Shown piece by piece: positions 52,901-60,785 of a DNA stretch of 64,000 nt; position 1 is the stretch's first letter; each line of letters begins with the position of its first letter. The position numbers and the translations under genes were made by a program. The stretch is from CAZWRV01 sp964636325. GTDB taxonomy: Bacteria; Verrucomicrobiota; Lentisphaeria; Victivallales; GWF2-50-93. The stretch spans positions 1-64,000 of the forward strand of contig CAZWRV010000018.1 in NCBI GenBank assembly GCA_964636325.1. Direction: 5' to 3'. The notes under the pieces were generated by a model. That model was not told where the DNA came from. It worked only from the letters and a program-made list of their open reading frames with translations, and searched no databases.

Positions 52901-53020
52901 GCATGCAAGGTTTCCACTCCTGAAGGCGCCTGGACCGTCCTTGTCAACTACGGCAAGGGGAAGCTGAGCGCGGGCGGCCTGGAAACCGCGGAACATGTCG
53001 CCGTTTTGTTCACACCGTAA
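49952..53020 (+). CDS. Secreted heparinase II/III-like polysaccharide lyase
   Basis: A 1022-residue protein. A long basic leader precedes the hydrophobic IFLLEICAMTVLLPAMAED, consistent with export. Residues 55-210 form a jelly-roll-like carbohydrate module (VLVIDDFSAGIEKWQNED). An alpha/alpha-toroid spans about 340-700 (ERIWLGDLAVALDCIRPSKML, GNWWENPSYQTVMNISAYPVM). A heparinase II/III beta-sandwich follows with YGREVTHGHLNKLSVQAYGKGGWYIRN, the HGHL segment being the family hallmark. It should cleave uronic-acid-containing polysaccharide by beta-elimination; the exact PL family (12, 15, 17 or 21-like) cannot be decided. GAGG lies five bases before ATG 49952. Confidence 0.8.
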   Translation: MQIEQRITSGVVALQSLCLKSWNSSWCRPAKIFLLEICAMTVLLPAMAEDPPVNIWPDVLVIDDFSAGIEKWQNEDTGKLAPGEGPEKGEKAMIWTSTDDSVGQIVLKKLDRSEVDFSKYDILMFDMKVEGRPIWNVGPILQQYPAVYGFRGFYYSVDTMHPFGKWFTYSQDLSRWENAWPDTYNTEKQEFRFEIAQLAGAGQTKISLANIRLLKNPLGVKPSYPGQWGLIPDGSQETHFEITLSNRRDRVLTVSAALDGRDPGTLKLFKLRLPEKPISLLPGETRTMNADMTVSAEDLKKINPWYGETAKVAFTVDEIPGLVIYSELVAGSRPADEAHPILLCNQARMKELQSQYADPEKRKAMPPELLRMVTVGEAALAYVPEYPPSASPGRTTDPVSGGKLQKIDVPNLPFDVYQDPISGRSYSGPLYDAGMKGWKEKHMQNAAKAQDLGVAYLISGRKEFAQAAAAILRAYIDRYLALPINCYEPGSPVGSACSGSVRIDGTYMRERIWLGDLAVALDCIRPSKMLSEKELKDIADRIFVPSAMNMMDHKVGVMNLQMMIQSSALYAGLASGEPGLVARSMYDGHGILRLIEIGYLPDGNWWENPSYQTVMNISAYPVMAICLRTGIMKPSSRIADMLTCFYRLAGPDLFTPELGTGNGGNVGLNDTAAHVFAPIIDDPRLAWVSYNRKPVSWVGELYLMAVIGGGKPLVPPEKAVSPIATATVDFPDYGGIAMRIPGTDAYAYLQYGREVTHGHLNKLSVQAYGKGGWYIRNVMGGYNHNFKDFLETIASSTSIMVDGKNANRDTGELLFKKSADGIEIASAREVAAWTDVEHERTVVLTKGPLIIIDRCKADTEHIYDWLYHSNWCGLSLESKDSLEKGPERLGDTPLYSGLIPAGKFASVGAAAWKREDGSGMKMAMQPAGDMFLTDIKDATKPSQGLVWRQKGKACYFAAALWPYAKGESGQPSLENLPVEGEGVACKVSTPEGAWTVLVNYGKGKLSAGGLETAEHVAVLFTP

Positions 53021-53114
53021 AATAATTGTCTCAATATTGAATATTGGAAATGGAAGTCAAGATTACAGATGATAAGGACATTGACAGCAGGGACAGCAAG
53101 GTGGCAGTAGGCCC

Positions 53115-53702
53115 ATGAAATACGACAGCGGCAGGCCGAGATGTCCGGGCCAGGACATGAGATTCTGGAAGCCGGAGGACATATTCACTCTCAAATGCCC
53201 CCATTGCGGGAACGAGATGGAGTTCTGGAAGGACGAACCTTTCCTTCTCTGCAGGAAATGCAGGAACGAAATCAAGAATCCGAGGATTGATCTCGGCTGC
53301 TCCAAGTGGTGCAAGTTCGCGGACCAGTGCCTCGGAAGGGCTGCGCCCGGCGAATCGGCGGCTCCGGTCATAGAGAAGATTAAGGCGCTGCTCCGCTCGC
53401 AGTTCAAGCCCGGCGCGGACGCCATGGCTAAGCTTGACAACTCCTGCCGGCTCGCCGACGAGATCCTGGGCGGAACCAAGTGCGATCCGTGCGTGGTGAA
53501 GACCTCCCTTGCGCTACTACTTTTTTCCGCAGGCGCAAAGATGCGCGAGGATGAGATCCACGGACTGCTCGGCAAGGCGGGGATTGGCGACGGGCAGCAG
53601 GAGAAGATCGTCGCCATCGTCAAGGCGGCCGTCTCCGGCGCGGACTCCGATTCCGAGGAGCTTAAGGCGGTCAGAAAGATCATTGGCGGAACTGCGGGCT
53701 GA
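53115..53702 (+). CDS. Zinc-ribbon protein with C-terminal helical domain
   Basis: A 195-residue cytoplasmic protein. The N-terminus RCPGQDMRFWKPEDIFTLKCPHCGNE, then LLCRKCRNEI and LGCSKWCKFADQCLG, contains two CxxC pairs for a zinc ribbon plus a Cys-rich tail. This N-terminal block is known in several phyla, often attached to or next to HD-type phosphohydrolases. Residues 95-195 are helical and carry a further CDPC motif, but no HD motif is seen. It may be a short stand-alone version. AAGGTGG lies about ten bases before the ATG. It is the last plus-strand gene of the island and ends 57 bases before the MITE-like element. Confidence 0.65.
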   Translation: MKYDSGRPRCPGQDMRFWKPEDIFTLKCPHCGNEMEFWKDEPFLLCRKCRNEIKNPRIDLGCSKWCKFADQCLGRAAPGESAAPVIEKIKALLRSQFKPGADAMAKLDNSCRLADEILGGTKCDPCVVKTSLALLLFSAGAKMREDEIHGLLGKAGIGDGQQEKIVAIVKAAVSGADSDSEELKAVRKIIGGTAG

Positions 53703-53758
53703 AGCTGGCATATGCTCCGGCTTCTCCCGACTGATTCCGCCAGTTTCGAGCCTCCTCC

Positions 53759-53996
53759 AACCTAATAGCCGCAGTTGGCCGCATTCGCCGTAGCTACCAG
53801 GCAGCAAGACACAGCTGTGGTGACCACTGCAAGTTGCAGCTGACGAAGTAGATATGGCTAATGCGACCAACCCTTCGGGGTTGAAAATATGCCGAAACTG
53901 GCTTTCACTCATTGGGTGAAAGCCTCCAAATATGTAAATGTCTTATTATGAGAGTGTTATTTTATAAAGCATATTTTCAACTGCGGCAATTAGGTT
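53759..53996. mobile_element. MITE-like element copy 2, uninterrupted (238 bp)
   Basis: TIRs AACCTAATAGCCGCAGTTG (53759-53777) and CAACTGCGGCAATTAGGTT (53978-53996). The interior matches both halves of 37090-37497 around the element C insert, with scattered substitutions. Conserved features are the CAGCAAGACACAGCTGTGGT hairpin region and the AT-rich right third (AAATATGTAAATG...). It lies between convergent genes and has no coding capacity. Confidence 0.8.
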
Positions 53997-54049
53997 CAAA
54001 GGCAAATGTCAAGCTGGGGGCGGCACGAATATTTCAGTCCGCCTGCGAA

Positions 54050-54082
54050 AAGTATGCCGCCTTCGGCGAAGTCGCCATACTT
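54050..54082. terminator. Stem-loop between convergent genes
   Basis: AAGTATG (54050-54056) pairs with CATACTT (54076-54082), with an inner CGCC-TTCG-GCG hairpin. It is located 45 bases before the end of the minus-strand 54127 gene. It could serve as its terminator, read on the minus strand. Confidence 0.45.
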
Positions 54083-54126
54083 ATAGTCGTGTTGTCATAG
54101 GTACACACCCAGCTTAACGGTTTCCA

Positions 54127-55065
54127 TCAAGGATTGAGCTCCTTCATCTTGGCAAGCGCGTCGGCGATGGCGCTCCTCACCTCTTCCGGAACCCTGGAGT
54201 CGTTCGATAATTCGTATATCTTCTCCAGGATGGACTGCAGTGCGTCTACGTTCTGCGGCATGAACTGCGAGGTATCTGCCTGAAGGAGTCCGACCAAGCT
54301 CTGTATGAGCTTGTCGACCTGCGCCTCGTCGCCCCAGTCGAAGTCGTCCCTCGCGACCGCGACGATCATCTCGGCCGCGGCCTTGATCTCGTCGTGGTTC
54401 TTCGGTTTCCAACCGTTGATGTCGCCGCCCAGGTCGCGCAATTCCTTTATTATCATGCAGATATCCTGAGCATGATCTATCGCCCAAGAGTCGCCTTCGG
54501 TCGCCTGCAGAATCTCCGCTACCGAAAACACGGCGCTCCAGACGTCCTCCTCGGTAAGCTGGTCGTTCTTGATCTTGAGGAATAGCTCGATGAAGTCCAT
54601 CGCCTTCTCAAGCAGGAGCTCCCTGTGCTCGAGTATCCACACCCATACGCGCTGCGTCGGAGTGTGCTGCTGGATTATGGCCATGCTGAAGGCGTTTGCG
54701 AGGACAGATGCGGGAATCTGCTCGGTCCAGACTTCCGTGCGAACCTTCTTCGAGGAGAAGCCCGCCGCATTGATCCCCCACTTCCGTACCTGGCTTGTGT
54801 AAATCGGCTGCATGCCTTCATCTACGACCACGACGAAGAGGCCGCCGGTGAAGCCGAAGGCGTTGTTGTAGTTGACAATCTTAGTCACGCCGGAGACAAG
54901 CCCCTGTTCGGTAACATAAGCTTCAGTATACATATGCCAGCCGTTGCCGAGCCTGTCGTTCACCTTTACGGGACCTAGATTTGCCGCGGACACCGAGACA
55001 CAGACCATTGAGAGGACTGCTGCGAATGCCGCAGATGCGGCCGACCTTACAAGATGCGTTTTCAT
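54127..55065 (-). CDS. Secreted protein of unknown function
   Basis: A 312-residue protein with signal peptide MKTHLVRSAASAAFAAVLSMVCVSVSAA. Residues 30-110 are beta-rich (GNGWHMYTEAYVTEQGLVSGVTKIVNY, GGLFVVVVDEGMQPIY). Residues 140-312 are helical with many acidic residues. No family is recognised. AAAGGA eight bases upstream selects the start at 55065 rather than 55095. A promoter-like TTGCCA-18-CATAAT and a Fur-box-like palindrome lie 145-192 bases upstream, so expression may respond to metal or oxidative state. It is flanked by repeats and stands alone. Confidence 0.6.
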   Translation of the reverse strand: MKTHLVRSAASAAFAAVLSMVCVSVSAANLGPVKVNDRLGNGWHMYTEAYVTEQGLVSGVTKIVNYNNAFGFTGGLFVVVVDEGMQPIYTSQVRKWGINAAGFSSKKVRTEVWTEQIPASVLANAFSMAIIQQHTPTQRVWVWILEHRELLLEKAMDFIELFLKIKNDQLTEEDVWSAVFSVAEILQATEGDSWAIDHAQDICMIIKELRDLGGDINGWKPKNHDEIKAAAEMIVAVARDDFDWGDEAQVDKLIQSLVGLLQADTSQFMPQNVDALQSILEKIYELSNDSRVPEEVRSAIADALAKMKELNP

Positions 55066-55209
55066 GTTCGTAATCCTTTCCTCATGATGCATCAATGGCA
55101 GGCAGCATGATGGGATACTTGGACAACCTCCTTTCTATAAACTCGATCTTCCCGCCAAAAAGCTCCACCATTTCCGATGCTGGCGGTATAATAGCTTAAG
55201 CGATGCCAG

Positions 55210-55257
55210 ATTATGTCCGTAGGAAGCTTCAAGTGGCAAATTTAAGAATAATTCTTA
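55210..55257 (-). promoter_or_regulatory. Promoter with adjacent Fur-box-like palindrome
   Basis: TAAGAAT-A-ATTCTTA (55243-55257) is a perfect 7-1-7 palindrome sharing the AGAATAATTCT core with 16644-16658. Reading leftward on the minus strand, TTGCCA (55239-55234), 18 bases, CATAAT (55215-55210) forms a plausible promoter for the 54127-55065 gene, with the palindrome just upstream of the -35. Confidence 0.42.
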
Positions 55258-55637
55258 TTCTATTCTTGCTGACTAAACATTAACAGCATGTGATGAGCAT
55301 GGCCTGGAAAGGACGGAGGCGGATTTCATCATTGTCTGTCTTCACGCTTTCCGTTGGTAATGAGGGATTTATGAGATATCTTGTCCACTCGACGTCATAC
55401 TGCAAGCGGGTTGAAGCGCTTCTTCCCCCTCATTGAGCAAAACATACCAGTGACGATCCTCATTAACCTAAATATGTAAATGCCTTATTATGAGAGTTTT
55501 AATTTATAAAGCATATTTTCAACTGAGGCAATTAGGTTTAATGATATGCCGGACGCGCAAAGATGGGGCCTGGGGATCGCATTTTACGTCCGGTACGACA
55601 AGTTTGCCAACCGCTTCGACAAGATTCAGCGGATCCC
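55258..55637. other. Non-coding region
   Basis: Apart from the 74-bp MITE-like remnant (55465-55538), nothing recognisable is present. The short frames across it lack ribosome-binding sites and known motifs. Base composition is more AT-rich than the neighbours, as expected for intergenic DNA with promoters. Confidence 0.5.
55465..55538. repeat. 74-bp deletion derivative of the MITE-like element
   Basis: It begins AACCTAA directly fused to ATATGTAAATGCC, then carries the AT-rich right third and the right terminal repeat CAACTGAGGCAATTAGGTT (one change from the other copies). Only seven bases of the left terminal repeat remain. It lies in a 570-base non-coding stretch upstream of the two neighbouring minus-strand genes' ends. 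Confidence 0.65.
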
Positions 55638-56969
55638 TTACAACGTGGCATCCAGCAAGTTGTGAAACGGAATCTTCACAGGCTGGCCGGAGGCGATGGA
55701 TTGGTTTGCGGCGGCGCCTATTGCGGTGCTGCGCGCGCCGTGTATGGCGCTGGCGAAGATGTCCAGTTCGTCCTTTTCAGGATAGATGTCCGCGAGCGCG
55801 GCGTCCATGATCTTGAAGTCGCCCCCGCCGTGCCCGTCGGCGATGTTGGGCAGTTTGACTTCGTAGTCGTCGTCCTCGTGCGGCATGACATGGACGCTGT
55901 AGTCTGCGGGCCAATCCGTGACGCGGTAGCCTTTCCCCTTCAGAACCGCGCCGTCCGGCCCGACGATCTGGTGGCGCGCCTGCCAGCCGGGGCTGGGCTT
56001 GTTGTCGGTGATCTTGCTCTCGATTCGTCCCTTGGTGCCGTTGATCGCGAGGTTCCATCCTTCATACGGGACCGAGGCGTTAAGGCTGTAGTTGAGGATT
56101 CCTCCGTTCTTGTAGCGGACGCTGACCGACATGGTGTCGAAGATGTCCACGTCTTTGCCGAACGGGCAGTAGTCGCGGACGTAGGAGCGGACGCCTTTCA
56201 CGCGGTAGCCAAGTTCGCGGCTAAGCTCCTCGGTGCGATCCTTGACGCAGACATCGGTATGCCACTTGCAATCCTTGGAATGCGGGCAACTACGGCACCG
56301 TTCGCCGACATACGGGTTGTTCCCCGCGCCGAAGAATCGGCGCTCCCCGAAAGCGAAGACGGTCGCCGGCACGTCATCCATCCACCAGTTGGCCAGGTCG
56401 AAATGATGGCAGGCCTTGGTGATCAAGAGGCCGCCGGACTCCTTCATCAGGCGGTGCCAGCGCCGGAAGTAGCTCGCGCCGTGGCCGTGGTAGTCCAGAT
56501 ACCAGGTCAGATCCATGGAGACCGGAGTGCCAATTGCGCCCTTCTTCACCAGCTCCCTGATCTTGGAACAAAGGGGGATGTGCCGGTAGTTGAAGGCCAT
56601 GAAAATTTTGCGGCGGTTCCGATTTTCCGCGTCAATAATCGCCTGGGCGTCCTCGATGGTAGTGCACAGCGGCTTTTCGGTGGCGACCTGACAGCCGGCG
56701 TCCAGCGCCCTGACGATGTGCTCGCGGTGGTAGCGTTCGGGGGACACCACGATGACCAAGTCCGGTTTGACCTCGGCCAGCATTCTGTCGTAGTCCGTGT
56801 AGACTGGGGCCTTGGTTCCGTAGGCCTCGTTCACATCCTTGCATCGGTCGAGGTTGGGGTCGCAGAGCCCGGCGAGCTCCGCCGCCTCCGGGTGCTGTTC
56901 GACGATGCCGCTTATCCAACTGTGTGCGCGGTTGCCTATTCCGACGATTGCACAGCGTTTGAGTTTCAT
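55638..56969 (-). CDS. Gfo/Idh/MocA family oxidoreductase with Cys-rich insert
   Basis: A 443-residue enzyme, longer than usual for the family. Rossmann motif CAIVGIGNRAHSW (5-17) and ATEKPLCTT (about 95-103) are present. The C-terminal domain carries GGLLITKACHHFDLANWWMDD, where the His pair matches the catalytic region. An insert with CRSCPHSKDCKWHTDVC (about 225-245) could bind a metal; such Cys-rich inserts occur in a PVC-enriched subgroup of these proteins. AAGGA eight bases upstream fixes ATG 56969. It is divergent from the broken URO-D-like gene and probably acts in sugar or cyclitol oxidation. Long antisense frames here are shadows. Confidence 0.85.
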   Translation of the reverse strand: MKLKRCAIVGIGNRAHSWISGIVEQHPEAAELAGLCDPNLDRCKDVNEAYGTKAPVYTDYDRMLAEVKPDLVIVVSPERYHREHIVRALDAGCQVATEKPLCTTIEDAQAIIDAENRNRRKIFMAFNYRHIPLCSKIRELVKKGAIGTPVSMDLTWYLDYHGHGASYFRRWHRLMKESGGLLITKACHHFDLANWWMDDVPATVFAFGERRFFGAGNNPYVGERCRSCPHSKDCKWHTDVCVKDRTEELSRELGYRVKGVRSYVRDYCPFGKDVDIFDTMSVSVRYKNGGILNYSLNASVPYEGWNLAINGTKGRIESKITDNKPSPGWQARHQIVGPDGAVLKGKGYRVTDWPADYSVHVMPHEDDDYEVKLPNIADGHGGGDFKIMDAALADIYPEKDELDIFASAIHGARSTAIGAAANQSIASGQPVKIPFHNLLDATL

Positions 56970-57145
56970 TTGTATCATCCTTATTTTATGGACTGCGTCC
57001 AAGTTTTTGCCAGTCCGCACGTCACTGGACGCACGCCCCTTTCAGCGATTTTCTCTTTGAAAAGAATTATTTCCCCGTTATTCTGGAATACTAGCCTCGA
57101 TTCCGTTTATTGCCAGCGACGTTGAAACATGCATCAGGAGGAGCC

Positions 57146-57974
57146 ATGATAAGCTATTCGGGCCGCAACCGGCAGACGGTCAACTTCCTAAAGGTCGTCC
57201 AGTTCGACACCCCCGAATGGGTGCCGTGCTCGGTTGGATTTCTTCCCGCGACATGGATGCACTACCGCGAGCGTCTCGAGGATCTATGCCTGAGGCATCC
57301 GCGCATCTTCCCGTGGTACAAGAAGGGGTGCGTCGACTTCGAATGGATTTTTCTTTATGAGGCTATACTACCTGCGCGGCTTCGAAAACCTCATGATCGA
57401 TTTCGCCACAGACGATCCGCGCATACACGAGGTCATCGGGATCATCCAGAAATACAGCGCGGCGGTCGCGAAGAAATATCTCGAGCTCGGCGCGGAATTC
57501 ATGTGGTTCGCCGAGGATCTGGGCATGCAGACGTCGCTGCCGGTCAGCCCGAAGATGTGGCGGAAGTTCGTGAAGCCGACCTATGAGGCGGTCGTGGGGC
57601 CTTGCCGCGACAAGGGCGTCCCGGCCTTCCTCCACAGCGACGGACATATCCTTGAAATAATACCCGATCTGATCGACGTCGGCATTCGCGTGCTGAATCC
57701 GCAGATCCGCGCCAACGGCCTAGAGGGTCTCAAGAAGGTGGCGAAGGGGAAGGTGGCACTGAGCCAGGATCTGGATCGCCAGTTATTCCCCTTCGGAACG
57801 CCCGACGAGATCGAAACGCACATTGAGGAGGTCTTCCGCAGTCTATATTCCAAGAAGGGCGGACTCATGCTCCAAGCTGAATGCGGGCCAGACGTGCCGC
57901 TCGAAAACATCGAGGCCATCTGCCGTGCCTATGAGCGATTGTGTCAGCCGCCGGATCTCTCAAAGCCGGCATAA
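57146..57974 (+). pseudogene. URO-D-like (uroporphyrinogen decarboxylase family) gene with internal deletion and frameshift
   Basis: The first frame from ATG 57146 (AGGAGG Shine-Dalgarno) reads TVNFLKVVQFDTPEWVPCSV...RHPRIFPWYKKGCVDFEW and is then lost. A second frame from about 57350 reads RLYYLRGFENLMIDFATDDP, then FLHSDGHILEIIPDLIDVGI and NPQIRANGLEGLKKVAKGKV to the end. Together they cover the start and the last two-thirds of a catabolic URO-D-family protein of about 350-380 residues, with a central block of roughly 80-100 residues missing and the frames out of register. These proteins often act in methyl transfer or sugar catabolism rather than haem synthesis. An assembly error is possible. 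Confidence 0.7.
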
Positions 57975-57976
57975 TC

Positions 57977-58821
57977 CTAGCAGACAGTCACCTGGACTGG
58001 GCCGTCGGTCTCGCCGACCGCCCAGCCGGACATCAGCGTGTAAGTCTTGGCGAGGCCGCGCAACGTTTCCAGGCTGCGCATTTCGCGCAGAGTTCCGAAG
58101 CTCGGCTGCTTAGGATACTTCTCCCAGCCTGCTTCGCGCGAGCAGAAGAAATTGAACAGCTCTACTCCGTCGGCGCCGGCCGCGAGATGCCCTGCGGCGA
58201 AACCGCGAAGCATCGCCGGCTCAAGCGGCAACGCACGCACCGGCAGTCCAGCTCCAATATTTCGACATCGTATTCCATGACCAGCTCGCGGATCAGCTTA
58301 AGATAATGTTCCCGGACCTCCGCATGTTCGTAGCTGAGGCCGGCCGCGCTCCAGCCGCACGACGGCGGATTGTTCAGGTGGAGTTCGGGATGTTCAATGT
58401 AGAAACTGCTGAACATGTGGGTGGTCGGCGTCGGCGCGTCGTGCATGTCGTTCATACGTACGGTGACGCCCGGCGTGATTCCCTTGTGCCGGCAGCGTGC
58501 GAGCGCGCGTTCCAGGTAGTCGCAGCCCGAGTCGTCGAGATGCTTCATCTGCCGTATCCACGCTTCCCGGCCGGACATCTCCTCGTCCTTGACGGGGCCG
58601 AAGAAAGCGCGGTTTCCAGGCGTATAGCCGTCCCAGAAGGTCTGCCATGCGCGGCTGGGATAGCAGGTCCGCTGCGCGTTCGGATTGATCAGCATCGCGT
58701 CCGCTCCGCCGTCCGCCACCTCGTCAACCATGCGGTCCACATGTTCCGGAGCAAGCGGCTCCTTCGTTATGGCAAAAAGATTGGTGCAGTCCTGGTTGTA
58801 TAAGACGCGGATATTTTTCAT
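57977..58821 (-). pseudogene. Broken TIM-barrel glycan-related gene
   Basis: On the minus strand the frame from 58821 (AGGA upstream) reads MKNIRVLYNQDCTNLFAITKEP, YPSRAWQTFWDGYTPGNRAFFG and ELVMEYDVEILELDCRCVR, then loses homology-like character. Another frame at 57977-58240 reads PLEPAMLRGFAAGHLAAGADGVELFNFF, a typical late barrel segment, and ends TLRGLAKTYTLMSG. So the beginning and end of one larger protein survive, with a deletion and frameshift between. The two parts look like a glycoside-hydrolase-like TIM barrel of unknown family. It abuts the broken URO-D-like gene end to end. Confidence 0.6.
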
Positions 58822-58828
58822 GCGAGTC

Positions 58829-60523
58829 CTATGGGACTTTATATTTCAGAGTTGTCTTCTGGCTTGTGGAGATCTTCATGTTCCCATTATAGACGTCGCC
58901 TAAGGTTATCCTCACATTGATGTCCGGACCTTTGATCCCGGAGCAGTCCGCCTTGCTGATGTTCAAGTTCAGTACGTAATGGTTTTCGTCCTGCTTGAGA
59001 ATGATCTTGACCAGGCCGGCGCCTGTGTCGACAGATGCTTTGTAGACCTCCTTGTCCGGATTTGGCTGCAGGAGGGTGATGCCGGTGTCGTATGTGAGGC
59101 TATCAATCCTGATTGTGACAGCGGCGTTGCTGAACATGGATTTGACAGGTGTGAGGCCAGTAAGGGTGGCCTTGGGGACCCCGAACTTGTCCTTCTTTGC
59201 GGCCGGGTCAATGTTGGTGTTCGTCTTGAAGTTCCCCGACGACTTTTCGATGAAGAATTTCTCCGACAGGTTTTCGTCGGCCTTCCATTTCCAAGTGGTA
59301 TTCTCGTCGGTGTCGTATGTCCTGCCGTAGTTGACGCCGTCGACGCTCATGTAGACTAGGATTTCCGTCTTCATGCTGACGGGATCGAAGTTGAAGATCA
59401 GCGAATCGAACGCGTCTGCGGCAGTCGCCTTGAAACTCCATGACTTCTTCAAAGTGTCGAACCTGAGATCGATCTTAGTCCCGTCGGCTTTCGCGAACTT
59501 GCTCACATACTTCCCCTTTTCAGTGTCGATTGCGAAGTTCGTACAGTCGGTGGCATAGCCTCCGACGACGACTGTGACCACGCTGTCCGCGGAAAGCGCC
59601 GGAAATCCTTCTGGAATTACGCCCTTGTTAAGGACAATGGTGTCCTTGTTGACGGCCGAATTGGTGGTCTTGACGTTGACCAGCCCGATCTGAAGATCGA
59701 CGAACGCCGTCGGCACGAATACCGCAGTTGCCGAACCGTTGTCGATAATTGTAGCGGTGGTGGAGGCGCTTGTGGCATCCTTTACCGAGACGCCGCCATT
59801 GACCGACCAGCAGTAGAACTCGTAGCCACTGGCGGAATTGGCGTTGATCGCGAAGCTGTCACCAGCCTCGTATGTGTATGTGCCTTCTCCCGGATTGGTG
59901 GTGCCGGCCCCTGCAGGGGAGACGGAAATTATGAACTGAACCTCCTTCGGCTCGACCGCGAAAACTGCGGTGACGGTGGCGTTCTTGCTGAGTGTGGCGG
60001 TGGTGCTCGCCGAATTCTCGTCGGCGATTACGACATTGGTTCCGCCGGTCCATTTGCTGAAGTCATATCCGGCGGACGGGGTGGCCGTTATCTGAACGGG
60101 CTGGTTGGCGTCGACCGTGTGAGTTCCCACCGCAGGATTGGTGCTGCCCCACGCCGGATCGTTTACGGCCATCGTGAGCTCGACCGTCGTTCCGGACGAA
60201 GCCGTGAAAATTGCCGTCACCGTCGCGTTCTTAGTCAGTATGACGCTCGTATCCGCGATATTTTCATCGGCGACCGTCGCATTGTTTCCGGCGTTCCACT
60301 TGGAGAACTGGTATCCGTTGTTCGGAACCGCGCTAATCTGGACGGCCTCGCCCGCCGTGACCTCATGCTGGCCCGGCGCGGGAAGCGTAGTGCCCCAGGA
60401 TGCGTCGTTGACGGCCATTGTCAAGGTAACAGAATTCTGCGCATGGACCGCCAAGGCCGCCAGGACTGAGAAAACATAAACAATCGTCGATAATGCATTC
60501 CTTGCTGTCGTCCGCGAAATCAT
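58829..60523 (-). CDS. Secreted protein with three InlB-type B-repeats and C-terminal beta domain
   Basis: A 564-residue protein with signal peptide ending at AALAVHAQ (about 28-29). Three tandem repeats of about 75-80 residues follow (30-260), each with the pattern MAVNDxxWGTT...GYxFSKW...VADENxAxTxATLxKNATVTAIF, the divergent InlB B-repeat (Flg_new) fold found in cell-surface and adhesive proteins. The remaining 300 residues are beta-rich (VTVVVGGYATDCTNFAIDTEKGKY, ITLGDVYNGNMKISTSQKTTLKY). The GGGAGG Shine-Dalgarno sets ATG 60523, six bases away; 60529 would abut it. Likely a surface or matrix protein binding a glycan or a cell. Confidence 0.75.
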   Translation of the reverse strand: MISRTTARNALSTIVYVFSVLAALAVHAQNSVTLTMAVNDASWGTTLPAPGQHEVTAGEAVQISAVPNNGYQFSKWNAGNNATVADENIADTSVILTKNATVTAIFTASSGTTVELTMAVNDPAWGSTNPAVGTHTVDANQPVQITATPSAGYDFSKWTGGTNVVIADENSASTTATLSKNATVTAVFAVEPKEVQFIISVSPAGAGTTNPGEGTYTYEAGDSFAINANSASGYEFYCWSVNGGVSVKDATSASTTATIIDNGSATAVFVPTAFVDLQIGLVNVKTTNSAVNKDTIVLNKGVIPEGFPALSADSVVTVVVGGYATDCTNFAIDTEKGKYVSKFAKADGTKIDLRFDTLKKSWSFKATAADAFDSLIFNFDPVSMKTEILVYMSVDGVNYGRTYDTDENTTWKWKADENLSEKFFIEKSSGNFKTNTNIDPAAKKDKFGVPKATLTGLTPVKSMFSNAAVTIRIDSLTYDTGITLLQPNPDKEVYKASVDTGAGLVKIILKQDENHYVLNLNISKADCSGIKGPDINVRITLGDVYNGNMKISTSQKTTLKYKVP

Positions 60524-60602
60524 GGCCATCCTCCCTTTTTGTTTTTGGGCTCCCTCTGCATTTCAAACCTCGAAATAATAGGGATACCCCGACATATAAG
60601 CG

Positions 60603-60623
60603 GTAATGAAGCATAATCATTAC
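60603..60623. promoter_or_regulatory. Operator-like palindrome GTAATGA-N7-TCATTAC
   Basis: A perfect inverted repeat with 7-bp arms and a 7-base spacer, 80 bases upstream of the B-repeat protein gene, in the 262-base gap after the GH36-like gene. It may be an operator for the former. A clear promoter was not identified. Confidence 0.4.
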
Positions 60624-60785
60624 GCAGTTGCAAGGAGTAATGTGAGGATGTCTTAACTTCCAGAAGTCCTCCGCGCCGAAAGTTTGGCCTGGCCGAGGAG
60701 TCCGGTGGGCATCGGCTTGTCCATGAGAAAGTTGCCCAATTTTCTAATGTTTTCAAATCAACTCAACAATTCAGACCGATGAAGC

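Noticed and set aside
55563..57125. 520-codon plus-strand frame opposite the Gfo/Idh/MocA gene
   Set aside because: The minus-strand frame has the Rossmann and EKP motifs and a proper ribosome-binding site. The plus frame runs through promoter sequence and has no motif.
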